Origin: Haematospirillum sp. H4485
GTDB taxonomy: Bacteria; Pseudomonadota; Alphaproteobacteria; Rhodospirillales; Rhodospirillaceae
Length of the DNA stretch: 64,000 nucleotides
Direction: 5' to 3'
Assembly: GCF_012102745.1 (NCBI RefSeq)
Contig: NZ_JAAVSY010000002.1
Coordinates: 124,001-188,000 of the forward strand
Shown here piece by piece: positions 21,105 to 29,652 of this stretch (positions within the stretch are counted from its first letter, which is position 1; each line of letters opens with the position of its first letter). The notes under the pieces were generated by a model. It did not search any database. It saw only the letters and a list, made by a program, of their open reading frames with translations, and was not told the origin of the DNA. The translations under genes and the position numbers were made by a program.

Positions 21105-23033
21105 CTACACAAACTCCGGTGCCGAAACAGCAAACAAACCACCGGTTATCAGCGTATAGTCTGTCACGTCAGATGGCATAAGGTGCACAACCCCCATCAT
21201 GGTGATGGCCATTTCATGCGTCTGGATATCACCATCCACATCCCCGTACAGGACCAACCCACTTCCATCCTGTGCCCGCTGATACCAGAGGGAATGGGCT
21301 GTCGGCGTCTGACCGGAGAAACCGAACAGCTGCTCCCCCGGCTGCAGGGTGTTGGCATCAATATTCATCAAACAGATACGGTCACCATCAGCCCGGCTGA
21401 AATCAACAATGATGTCGCCGAATGTCTCGTCCAGGGACCAATACTGAAACGCATCGGATGACTCTCCACCGGTCAGGGTATCGGCTCCTTGCCCACCTGT
21501 CAGATAGTCAATGCCATCTCCGCCCTTCAGGCGATCATTCCCGTCGCCTCCAACCAAGTGATCGGAGCCATCACGCCCGACAAGAAGGTCATCGCCACCG
21601 CGACCATGGATCCTGTCATCCTCCGAACCACCAAACAGCAGATTGGCATTGTCTGTACCCAGAACAACATTGTTCACACCATCTTTACCAACAAACGTGC
21701 TGATGCCGACAAAATCAGGAGCCTCCAGATCCGCAACAATTGTGTCGTCCCTAGAGGACACAAACGTCAGTGCCGAACCAACAATATCGGCTGCCAGCCC
21801 GGATGAAGGCGCATTCTGCACACGGACTGCCGCCTGCATAACCCCGCTGTCGGGCACCCGCACCGGCGAACTGTCTGAATGGCCTAGGTCCGGAGGGAAC
21901 GGCAGGTCTCCGGCCAAGAGAATATCCTTCCGCTCCAGATCATCGACCCCATTCAATCGCACTTTAAGCTCAGGGGTTGATACGTCACCATCCCTGTCCA
22001 CAGACAGCAGCAGATCACCCCCGTCACGGGTGAACCAGGCCGAATACGGGGTTGCTACGTCGCCCGCAAAATCAAGCTGTGGTGCCAGCCTGGAAAGATC
22101 GATGCGGTCGCCCTCGTCCTGACTGAAGTCACGGATGATGTCCCCTGGCACAGGGTCAAACGCAGAAAAAACAAACAGATCGGCACCGGGTCCACCGATC
22201 ATGATGTCCGCACCGATCCCACCGTCCAGAATATCATCCCCGAAGCCACCCGAGAGAGCATCATCACCAAAGTCACCATGCAGCACGTTCTGCCCCACAT
22301 CACCGAGCAAAACATCATTACCCATGCCCCCGGTCACGTTTTCGACATTGCGTATGACATCGCCCGGTACGCCACCGATCCAGACAGCACTGCTGTCCGA
22401 ACCATTCAGCTCAACCCACAAAGACGGGAACTGTCCCCTGTAAAGGACCGTATCCCGGCCCTCTCCCCCGTCCAGAATCCGCTTCCCGCCAAGGCCGGTC
22501 AGGACATCATCCCCCGGCCCACCGTACACATGGCTGTACCCTGACGCAGCCAAACGGTTGTTAGCCGCATCCCCGATCAAAGTACCCATGACAGGGGACA
22601 TCAGCGTAACATTCTTGATGCTTTCCATGCCGGGCACTGTCAAGTCGACCAATACCTCAGGGCTACCGGCAGCCGGCTGCATATGCATCACACGGCCATT
22701 CTGATGAATAACAAGATCAGATCCCAGATCCCTGGCAACACGATGGACAGAGCCAGATGCGTCTGTAAGAGAAGACGCCGCTTCACCGGCACCGGAAGCT
22801 ACAATCGTAACCCCGGTCAGGTCCTCATCAGGATCTGGAAACATAATATTGTACACACCATTCTGGGCCATATCGCCAAGCCGGTCCAGAACACGCCCGG
22901 CCTCACGGCCAATATCCGGAAGCTCCACCTTCTTTACCGCGTCAACACCGTTCTGGATCACATCACCAACCTGATCCAAAGCATCCTGACGCGCTTCCTT
23001 GTCTTTCAGAAGACGAGACCATTTGATTTTCAT
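21105..23033 (-). CDS. RTX calcium-binding protein A (two RTX blocks, two EF-like modules)
   Basis: A 642 aa acidic protein with no signal peptide. A helical N-terminus (1-60) is followed by two repeats of the same unit. Unit 1 has GGxGxDxL nonapeptides at about 171-285 and then a module at 297-373. Unit 2 has nonapeptides at 457-525 and a module at 539-625. Each module runs GDII-DF...W...D-x-DG-D...T-x-E. The nonapeptides would form a calcium-stabilised beta-roll, as in proteins exported by type I secretion. Start supported by AGGAGG 8 bases upstream. Enzymatic function was not recognised and no ABC exporter lies nearby. Confidence 0.85.
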   Translation of the reverse strand: MKIKWSRLLKDKEARQDALDQVGDVIQNGVDAVKKVELPDIGREAGRVLDRLGDMAQNGVYNIMFPDPDEDLTGVTIVASGAGEAASSLTDASGSVHRVARDLGSDLVIHQNGRVMHMQPAAGSPEVLVDLTVPGMESIKNVTLMSPVMGTLIGDAANNRLAASGYSHVYGGPGDDVLTGLGGKRILDGGEGRDTVLYRGQFPSLWVELNGSDSSAVWIGGVPGDVIRNVENVTGGMGNDVLLGDVGQNVLHGDFGDDALSGGFGDDILDGGIGADIMIGGPGADLFVFSAFDPVPGDIIRDFSQDEGDRIDLSRLAPQLDFAGDVATPYSAWFTRDGGDLLLSVDRDGDVSTPELKVRLNGVDDLERKDILLAGDLPFPPDLGHSDSSPVRVPDSGVMQAAVRVQNAPSSGLAADIVGSALTFVSSRDDTIVADLEAPDFVGISTFVGKDGVNNVVLGTDNANLLFGGSEDDRIHGRGGDDLLVGRDGSDHLVGGDGNDRLKGGDGIDYLTGGQGADTLTGGESSDAFQYWSLDETFGDIIVDFSRADGDRICLMNIDANTLQPGEQLFGFSGQTPTAHSLWYQRAQDGSGLVLYGDVDGDIQTHEMAITMMGVVHLMPSDVTDYTLITGGLFAVSAPEFV

Positions 23034-23212
23034 GGCAGATTCCCTCCTGCGCCTTGATATTTATGAATCAAAGTGCGTTCTTTCCCATGCAAAAATCAAC
23101 TATAGATATTCTCTTCTCTATACAAACAACCATGAAAAGGAGGGGATGCCCACAGGTCACAAAACCTTTGCAACCCGCCCCTGAAGACAGCCCTGCTTGC
23201 CCGGGAAAAACG

Positions 23213-24085
23213 CTACAAAATAGCTGTCAGGAATCCTTGGTCAAAAGAAAGCGGGGACATGCCCTGCAAAAAAATATTAATTTCACTGCTTTCGACATTA
23301 CCATCGACATCCCCCTCCAACCAGATTGGCTTGCCGGCACCGCTGACCGTATACCATAAGGCATGAGGCGCAGGCTTTTCACCGGCAAGGACGAAAGACT
23401 GTTCCCCGGGCATGTTCTTGTCCGCATCCGTCAGCAAATCAATCTTCAATTCCAGGGAAACAAGTGTTTTCTCGGCCACAGAGCGCTCAAGACGTGCACC
23501 ATGCCCCTCGAATGTGTTCGACGCAAATGCATACATGCCCTGCTGCCCCGCCTTGCTTCCGGCGTGGTCAACCAGCACAGACAAAAGCGTAACGGCCCCG
23601 AAAGACGTTGCTTCGGCATGGCTGTAGAACCAGGCTGAACCATGTCGGTCAACCAGCAGAAAAAGCGGCGCCGAACCCGTTTCCGGGACTTCAATAAACC
23701 CCTGGACCTCGGGACCAGTCTCCGGATCCTTCAGAGGATAAAAAACATCATTCATAAACAGGTTGACTTCCTGGGTTTCCACATTTCCGTCCGTGTCTCC
23801 CCTCAGGGCGATAATCCCGTTTGATTCATCCAGCCACAGGGACCAGGGAAAAGACTCAGAACCGCTGAAAAACAACCCCTCCCCCGTACCAGAGAGGTGG
23901 AAAATCTGACCGTCATCGGTGTGAAAGTCTGTTACGATATCGTCACCGTCATACCCCTCTGTCACATAAGACAGCTGGTCCGGTACAGACGTATGCAACG
24001 TAAGATCCAGCATGGTATCGGCAAAGCCCTCAATATCCATCGGGCCTGCGGCATGAACGAACGAGCGTTGTGCATCATATGTCAC
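23213..24085 (-). CDS. RTX-cluster protein B, module-only (no nonapeptide repeats)
   Basis: A 290 aa protein with two copies of the C-terminal module found in its neighbours, at about residues 48-118 (DDIVTDFHTDDG...LWLDES...GDTDGNVETQE) and 208-285 (ALWYTVSGAG...GDVDGNVESSE). It completely lacks GGxGxD repeats. The segment between (about 125-205) includes LFLLVDRHGSAWFYSHAEA and was not recognised. The start is GTG with AAGGGGGA just upstream. It could be a secreted accessory or a diverged paralogue. Confidence 0.7.
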   Translation of the reverse strand: MTYDAQRSFVHAAGPMDIEGFADTMLDLTLHTSVPDQLSYVTEGYDGDDIVTDFHTDDGQIFHLSGTGEGLFFSGSESFPWSLWLDESNGIIALRGDTDGNVETQEVNLFMNDVFYPLKDPETGPEVQGFIEVPETGSAPLFLLVDRHGSAWFYSHAEATSFGAVTLLSVLVDHAGSKAGQQGMYAFASNTFEGHGARLERSVAEKTLVSLELKIDLLTDADKNMPGEQSFVLAGEKPAPHALWYTVSGAGKPIWLEGDVDGNVESSEINIFLQGMSPLSFDQGFLTAIL

Positions 24086-24174
24086 GATATTCCCCCTTCA
24101 ACGGTTTCTGACCGCAAAAGCATCTCCCCCCTGCATCATCCAGAACAAGGATGCAGGACAACAGCCAGCGGTGC

Positions 24175-24203
24175 AAAAAGAAACCGAAGATAACAATCTT
24201 CAG
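24175..24203 (-). terminator. Terminator downstream of RTX gene C
   Basis: On the minus strand a GAAGAT / ATCTTC stem with a 4-base loop is followed by GGTTTCTTTTTG, within 35 bases of the stop at 24207. Confidence 0.55.
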
Positions 24204-24206
24204 GGG

Positions 24207-24914
24207 CTAGACAACCCCATATTGAAAGACAACATCGGAGGGCTGTAATTCGGTTGCGCCACGCAGAACAATCTGTATTTCCTGCGTATCCACATGCCCG
24301 TCCGTATCCCCAAAAAGAGTCAGATCCTTGCCATTACCGGCAACGCAGTACCACAGGGCATTGGCCTCAGGCTCGGTTCCGTGAAAGGCCAAGGGCAAGG
24401 GGTGCTCGGAATCAGGCTTGAAGCCATCCTGAACAGACGCCTGCAAAAGGGTGTCCGCAAACACAAACTGAATAACATCCCCCTGATCATGACTGAAATC
24501 CGTAATGATATCCCCCCGGGTTTCAGACGCACTGCTGTACAGAAAACGGTCAGCCCCCGCACCACCCGTCAACAGGTCGGCACCCGAACCTCCGGCCAGA
24601 GTATCACGACCCGGGCCACCATCCAGAACGTCCGGCCCACCACGACCACGCAACCAGTCATCACCCTCCATCCCCTGCAACCGATTGGGGCGCCTGTCCC
24701 CGGTCAAGCTGTCCGGAGCATGACCCCCGATAGCGCCCGAGGCATACCGAACTGTTGATACCTGCTCTCCCCCGACAAAGACAGGGGTAGGAGCACCCTC
24801 CTCCAATGAAACAACAACAGATCTGTCGGTGCCGCTGTAATCCAGCAGCTTGTTCCTGGACGTATATCTCCATGTTACTTCGGCAGCAGCCAAAGGGCTT
24901 GGCAAGGAACGCAT
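24207..24914 (-). CDS. RTX calcium-binding protein C
   Basis: A 235 aa protein. An N-terminal beta-rich part (about 1-65) contains VFVGGEQVSTVRYASGAIGG. RTX nonapeptides cover about 70-120 (SLTGDRRPNRLQGMEGDDWL, DVLDGGPGRDTLAGGSGADL, LTGGAGADRFLY). The shared module runs from GDIITDFSHDQGD to the end, with ANALWYCVAGNGKDLTLFGD and TDGHVDTQEIQI. The start has GAGG 6 bases upstream. No signal peptide. Closest in layout to protein E. Confidence 0.82.
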   Translation of the reverse strand: MRSLPSPLAAAEVTWRYTSRNKLLDYSGTDRSVVVSLEEGAPTPVFVGGEQVSTVRYASGAIGGHAPDSLTGDRRPNRLQGMEGDDWLRGRGGPDVLDGGPGRDTLAGGSGADLLTGGAGADRFLYSSASETRGDIITDFSHDQGDVIQFVFADTLLQASVQDGFKPDSEHPLPLAFHGTEPEANALWYCVAGNGKDLTLFGDTDGHVDTQEIQIVLRGATELQPSDVVFQYGVV

Positions 24915-24952
24915 GGCGCCTCACATGACAGCCGAGGGAAGATTATGGGTTC

Positions 24953-24982
24953 ATTGTACGCCTTTTGATTGTATTTACGCAA
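24953..24982 (-). promoter_or_regulatory. Candidate promoter of RTX gene C
   Basis: On the minus strand TTGCGT (24977-24982), an 18-base spacer and TACAAT (24953-24958) lie 38 bases before the start codon at 24914. This suggests gene C has its own promoter. Confidence 0.4.
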
Positions 24983-25061
24983 GTACCAAGCGGGCCAAGA
25001 ATATCCTGTCCCTTGGACACAGGCATCTTTATTTGGCTGCAAGGAAATACTGCAGCACAAA

Positions 25062-25107
25062 CAAAAAGATCCCCCCCGGATCCACAACACCGTGATTCCG
25101 GGGGGCC
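25062..25107 (-). terminator. Strong terminator downstream of RTX gene D
   Basis: Minus-strand reading: CCCCCCGGAATC pairs with GATCCGGGGGG across an 11-base loop (one mismatch), followed by ATCTTTTTG. It lies about 40 bases after the stop at 25148 and separates genes D and C transcriptionally. Confidence 0.75.
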
Positions 25108-25147
25108 TGTTTATACAAAAAATACGGATGTGCGCACTTTATACTCC

Positions 25148-25771
25148 TTATCCAAACCAAAGGTCTGCATTCTGAAGGCCTGTCGTGTCTTGCGCGGTTA
25201 CGGCAATTTCGTGCGTGTCAACCTGACCGTCGGCATCCTCGGACAGATGAAAGTCCTTGTCATTCTCGACAACTTGGTACCACGTGGAATAAGGAGCCGC
25301 CGATGTCCCGTTCAAAGGCAGAAGCATGGGCTCGGGATCAGACTCCGGCTTCTGGTGGTTATGGTCATACTGCCCCTCTTCCATAAAAGAAAAATTGATG
25401 GTATCGCCTTGGTCCTGATTGAAGTCGGTAATCACATCTCCTTGGGTATGGGATGCGTTCTGGCGCACAAACGTCTTGTCTTCCGGAGCGTCCTTAGTGG
25501 TATCAGCGTTTCCTCCGACCAGGAACTCACTAACCGGACCAAGGTTCAAAGTTTCGTTACCCTTACCTACATTGCCCAGTACATCACTGCGGGGACCTAC
25601 ACTGAGCGTGTCATCACTGCCGGCTCCATCTGCCTGGCCTGAGGTAGGTTGCCCTTGTGTCGATACGTCGGGCTGCTCTGTCGAGGCCACAACAGATCCG
25701 CTTTCATCCGCATAATCAATCGAATCCTGTGCATTCGGGCTGTGCACAGCCTGGGGCATAAATGAACTCAT
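25148..25771 (-). CDS. RTX-cluster protein D with decayed repeats
   Basis: A 207 aa protein. The region corresponding to the nonapeptide block reads SDDTLSVGPRSDVLGNVGKG, then NETLNLGPVSEFLVGGNADT: spacing and the xL positions survive but most GG and D ligands are gone. The C-terminal module is recognisable (GDVITDFNQDQGDTINFSF, STWYQVVEND, DADGQVDTHEIAV). The N-terminus (1-50) is Ser/Gln/Asp-rich. The start at 25771 has GGGAG about 8 bases upstream; a longer in-frame reading lacks a good ribosome-binding site. It may no longer bind calcium as a beta-roll. Confidence 0.7.
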   Translation of the reverse strand: MSSFMPQAVHSPNAQDSIDYADESGSVVASTEQPDVSTQGQPTSGQADGAGSDDTLSVGPRSDVLGNVGKGNETLNLGPVSEFLVGGNADTTKDAPEDKTFVRQNASHTQGDVITDFNQDQGDTINFSFMEEGQYDHNHQKPESDPEPMLLPLNGTSAAPYSTWYQVVENDKDFHLSEDADGQVDTHEIAVTAQDTTGLQNADLWFG

Positions 25772-25902
25772 TGGAGAAACTCCCAAAGTAGAGTGAACAG
25801 TGGCAGGATCACGAAGACTCTGCCGGCAGGACGCAAACCATCGCTCTGATTTGCAGCACAGCACCACATCAGGAATGATTTGCGGAAAAACAGTAAAAAT
25901 CA

Positions 25903-25913
25903 GGGCAAGGCCC
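25903..25913 (-). terminator. Weak hairpin downstream of RTX gene E
   Basis: Minus strand GGGC-CTT-GCCC followed by TGATTTTTA, 10 bases after the gene E stop. The stem is short, so this is tentative. Confidence 0.3.
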
Positions 25914-25923
25914 GAAGGAACTC

Positions 25924-26655
25924 TCAGGTGTAGTAGTTAAATTGGATGTCAGAGTCCTGAATGTGGGTAACACCCTGAAGGGTTATCTCGACCTCATGCG
26001 TCGAAATGTCACCGTCACTATCCCCATACAGCACCACATCCCGCCCGTTCCCGGACGGCGTGTACCACAAGGTATTTGGGGCCGGCGTGGTACCGTTCAG
26101 AGGCAGAGGCGTTGGCTTTTCCGGATCTTGGACATATCCTAGTTGTGACGCTGCATGGGTAACGGAATGATCGAACGAGAAATGAATCCGGTCGCCTTCT
26201 GACCGATTGAAGTCCGTAATGATATCACCCTTGGTGTTGGACAGGCGGTGAAATGAAAAGATGTCCCTTCCCGAGCCACCGGTCAGGACGTCGGCCCCCG
26301 GACCAGATAAGAGATAGTCATCATCTGGCCCTCCATCCAAGGTATCATTGCCGCCATTACCAACCAGGATATCCTCTCCATCCATTCCCTTGAGAGTATT
26401 GTCACGATCATCACCCTTCAGAACATCATGCGAAGATCCCCCAATAACACTTTTATCGTAACGTATGGATCCAACGCGCTCACCAGCAACAAGAATAGGT
26501 GATACGATACCGAACCCCTTGATCTGCACAAAAATAGGCTGATCCTGATCGCTGAGATCACGGGTTCCTTCCATGATGACATGCCGCTTGTCACGGGCCA
26601 CATCACCTTCTGCATTCAGCCCGGCTACACCGGAATGTTCCACCGATACAGTCAT
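25924..26655 (-). CDS. RTX calcium-binding protein E
   Basis: A 243 aa protein of the same layout as protein C. The beta-rich N-terminus contains ILVAGERVGSIRYDKSVIGG. Nonapeptides cover about 75-130 (DVLKGDDRDNTLKGMDGEDI, LVGNGGNDTLDGGPDDDYLL, ADVLTGGSGRDIF). The module starts GDIITDFNRSEGDRIHF and has NTLWYTPSGNGRDVVLYGDS and DGDISTHEVEITLQG. The start at 26655 was chosen because GGAAGG lies 9 bases upstream. No signal peptide; secretion by a type I system is inferred from the family. Confidence 0.82.
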   Translation of the reverse strand: MTVSVEHSGVAGLNAEGDVARDKRHVIMEGTRDLSDQDQPIFVQIKGFGIVSPILVAGERVGSIRYDKSVIGGSSHDVLKGDDRDNTLKGMDGEDILVGNGGNDTLDGGPDDDYLLSGPGADVLTGGSGRDIFSFHRLSNTKGDIITDFNRSEGDRIHFSFDHSVTHAASQLGYVQDPEKPTPLPLNGTTPAPNTLWYTPSGNGRDVVLYGDSDGDISTHEVEITLQGVTHIQDSDIQFNYYT

Positions 26656-26823
26656 CGTCAACATCCTTCCACGCAATATGCAAAACATCCATAACGAACC
26701 GTAAATAGACAATCACACTCAGAAGGAGAGTCAAGGTAATTTTGACAATTAAAATCAGGTAATTTGTCATTAAAAGGACAGAAATATGTGCATCTACCGT
26801 CGCGGCGTAGGCCCAGTATCAAA

Positions 26824-26855
26824 CAAAAAACAGGGCCCTTCCTACAGAGCCCTGC
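26824..26855 (-). terminator. Terminator downstream of RTX gene F
   Basis: Minus strand CAGGGC / GCCCTG stem with a 12-base loop, followed by TTTTTTG. It lies about 45 bases after the stop at 26897. Confidence 0.75.
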
Positions 26856-26896
26856 ACCATGCATCCGAAATGGAAAAAATAACGAGAATTCCATTT

Positions 26897-28905
26897 TTAT
26901 ATAATAAAATCAGATAGGTGGAGAGATTCTAATCCTAGCATGGACACCACCACTTCCCACGTATCCACATCACCATCAATATCAGCAATCAAAATCAGCC
27001 CAGCTTCCTGATCTGCAAGGCGATACCAGAATGTATGCGGCGTGGCCACGGCATCAGAAAATCTGAAAGGCTGCTGTCCGACAAAGTCAGGGTTGGCATC
27101 AAACTGGTGGTGCAGCCAAATCCGGTCCCCCTGCGCACGATTGAAATCTGTTATCGTATCCCCATGCATATCCCACAAGCGAAAGTAGCCAAACAAATCA
27201 GCACCGGACCCACCAGTCAGGCTATCAGCGCCTTGGCCACTGAAAAGAGAGTCATGCCCCGGACCTCCGTCAAGAACATCGTCACCATCTCCTCCATACA
27301 AGGTATCACTCCCCCCCTCACCCCGAAGAACATCCTTTCCACCCCGGGAACGGAACCAGTTACTTTTACCATCACTAGTCAAGAGATCATTCCCGTCCCC
27401 GGTCTCAATCTGCTCGACATTACGCAAGCTGTCCTCAATGCTTCCGCCAATACGAACATAAGCATGCGTTGAGCCATTCAAGGTCACGGCAACATTTTCC
27501 ACCCGGTTACTGTACACGGCGCGATCAAATCCATCACCCCCGTCCAGAACATCACGATCGGGGCCCCATCCAGAACATCATTACCGGAGCTGCCAAACAA
27601 AAAGTCACGACCGGCCCCACCAGACAACTGATTGTCACGGTTGTTCCCGATCAGATGGTCGTGCCCCGCACCCGTGACAATATTTTCAACACTGCGCAAG
27701 AGGTCTTCGTGAACTCCGTTGACGTACACAATACCATCGCCGGAATCATTCAACAGGACATACACAGAAGCTGTGTCACGCCGGGTATACAGCGCTGTAT
27801 CATCACCGGCTCCCCCGTCCAGAACGTCGTTGCCTTCACCGCCATCCAGCAGGTCATTCCCCTCCCGTCCCATCAGGACATCATTTCCCCGGTTGCCCCA
27901 GAACATATTATGGCGGGTGTCACCGACCAAAACGTCGTGACCGTCACCACCCTCAACGTACTCGATATGACGGAGCGTATCTTCAGCAACACCCCCGACG
28001 TAAACAATCGTGTCCGCTCCGTTATCAAGATTGACAACCACGGCCTCGTTTTTCTCCCGGTAGATTGCCGTATCGCGGTCCCCCTCACCGCCATCGATCA
28101 GATCTTTTCCCTCGCCACCGTGCAGATCATCATTCCCGCCTCGCCCACGCAGGGTGTCATCTCCCTTCCCCCCACACAGGTAATTGGGTTCATCATCGCC
28201 TGTCAGAACATCAGATCCATCCCCACCTTCCAGACTCTCGATATTCTTCAGGGTATCTTCCAGCCGCCCTCCGACGAAGACTACGCTCTCCAGCGGCCCC
28301 ATCAGGACGGCCAGAACCGGTTCCTGCCTGTCGCTATAAGACGCCGCATCATACGCACCCAATCCACCATCAAGCCGGTCTGCCCCTGTCCCTCCACGCA
28401 AGATATCACGAGAGAGTGGGCTTCCGATCAGAAGGTCATCCCCATGACCACCGACCAAATCCACAGCATGGTGAATCTGGTGGCTGGCATCCAGAACATT
28501 GGGAAAGCGCAAAGCCCCATCAACGCTCGTGATGGACGCCATGGATGGATCATGCCAGTCCACAGAAACGGGGGACGACGCTTCAGCAAGATTCAAATGA
28601 CCATCGCCGGCTGTCAGAACCAGACCAAGATCATCAGCCGATACACTTTTCACACCCGGCAAACGGTAGCGGGCTTCAACGGTACGCAGGTCTCCGTCGG
28701 CATCAATAAAAATATCAAGATTGTTCGCGTCACGTGAAAACCAGACCCCATACCGGAATGGATCCTGCCCACTGAACACCAATACAGAAGACAAAGGAGA
28801 CAACATAGACCTCAGGGACTGCAAGGCATCAAGCCCATTTCCTGATAAATCGGTGTTCTCTCTTAATACAACATAGACAGAATGCTCTTGGTCAACAGTA
28901 TGCAT
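26897..28905 (-). pseudogene. RTX protein F, large repeat protein split by a one-base frameshift
   Basis: Two overlapping minus-strand frames encode one protein: 28905 to about 27563, and then about 27563 to 26897. At the run GGGGCCCC (27560-27567) the first frame leaves the RTX pattern (DGAPIVMFWTG) and soon stops. Adding one G restores DGGPDRDVLDGGDGFDRAVY and continues into the second frame. The restored product is about 669 aa. It has an N-terminal EF-like module (loop near residues 66-77), four tandem ~90-residue repeats, and a C-terminal module (GDTITDFNRAQGD...DIDGDVDTWE). Start 28905 has AAGGGGGG upstream. The change could be a real mutation, a phase-variable or recoded site, or a sequencing error. 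Confidence 0.75.
27251..28350 (-). repeat. Four tandem ~90-residue coding repeats in RTX protein F
   Basis: Each unit begins D-x-A-x-Y, has a beta-strand stretch, then VGG-x-x-EDxLR-x-(I/V)E, and ends in five or six GGxGxD nonapeptides. Unit boundaries are at about 28350-28075, 28074-27802, 27801-27530 and 27529-27251. The third unit crosses the frameshift and keeps its period only if one base is restored. Protein A carries one similar unit (LYRGQFPSLWVELN...VGG-like WIGG...). Confidence 0.75.
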
Positions 28906-29095
28906 AACACCCCCCTTCCAAAAGAAAAGAGGTGAAACCATAAGGTTAAAATAGGTACAGGTCCATCATCATACCGCCACAATAATATAATCACGAATTA
29001 TACATACACATTACACAGAACCATTTATTTCCACATAACATACGTGCATGACCAATAAAGTACATTATTATCAGACTATTCTTATAAAGATGCAT

Positions 29096-29377
29096 CTACC
29101 GAAGAACATCCTGCACAGCGACAACAAAATCGAATTCCGCAGGATTCTGGATACCATCAGCGTCCATCAAACGAACCGCAAAACGCAGAAGGGTCCGGCA
29201 GGCTACAGCATCAGCAGCAGGGGAACGCAGCGCACTGTCGACAGCCTCACGCTCCGGGCGCAAACGCCGAATCCATCCGGCAAGCACGGAACAGCTATCG
29301 CTGGGCAGTTCTCCCCCGCCCACTTGTATCACGTTGGCTGCATAATCAAGCATAACGCCGACATCGGCATCGTCCAT
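29096..29377 (-). CDS. Small hypothetical acidic protein with a DxDG...E motif
   Basis: About 93 aa, not recognised with confidence. The C-terminus FAVRLMDADGIQNPAEFDFV matches the spacing of the EF-like loop in the RTX modules (D-A-D-G...E) and ends VAVQDVLR. A TerB-like helical protein, which often has an ADG-x-x-x-x-E motif, is an alternative reading. The start is uncertain: 29377 avoids overlap with the tRNA-Lys terminator, while the upstream ATG at 29425 lies inside that hairpin. It could be a remnant related to the RTX block. Confidence 0.45.
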   Translation of the reverse strand: MDDADVGVMLDYAANVIQVGGGELPSDSCSVLAGWIRRLRPEREAVDSALRSPAADAVACRTLLRFAVRLMDADGIQNPAEFDFVVAVQDVLR

Positions 29378-29411
29378 CAAGCCATCTACATGAGCAAGAC
29401 CTGGAAAAAAT

Positions 29412-29442
29412 AAAAAACCCGGCATTCTAGGCCGGGTTTTTT
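29412..29442 (-). terminator. Intrinsic terminator of tRNA-Lys
   Basis: A 12-bp perfect inverted repeat AAAAAACCCGGC / GCCGGGTTTTTT with a 7-base loop, 4 bases past the tRNA 3' end. It can work in both directions. Confidence 0.92.
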
Positions 29443-29446
29443 ATAT

Positions 29447-29522
<76 letters not shown>

Positions 29523-29578
29523 AATAGATTGTTTTTACGGAAGAACCGCGAAAACCTCCCCCTGTCGGAGAGGGGCGT

Positions 29579-29607
29579 TTTATAGCCCTCACCCTATGGG
29601 ATGACAA
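29579..29607 (-). promoter_or_regulatory. Promoter of tRNA-Lys
   Basis: On the minus strand TTGTCA (29602-29607), a 17-base spacer and TATAAA (29579-29584). A leader of about 50 bases with a GC-rich hairpin would be removed from the tRNA 5' end by RNase P. Confidence 0.58.
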
Positions 29608-29652
29608 GAGAAAAATACGTCCCTGCCATTCACGCGCTCTATCAGCCAGACC

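Noticed and set aside
21400-28400. Regular short DNA repeats suggesting a CRISPR array or satellite
   Set aside because: The period is 27 bases, the repeats are imperfect and in frame with nine-residue protein repeats; there are no distinct spacers and no cas genes.
27469-28737. Long plus-strand open frame opposite RTX gene F
   Set aside because: It is the antisense image of the repeated GGxGxD codons, which explains its repetitive Ile/Thr/Pro composition; no independent signal supports it.
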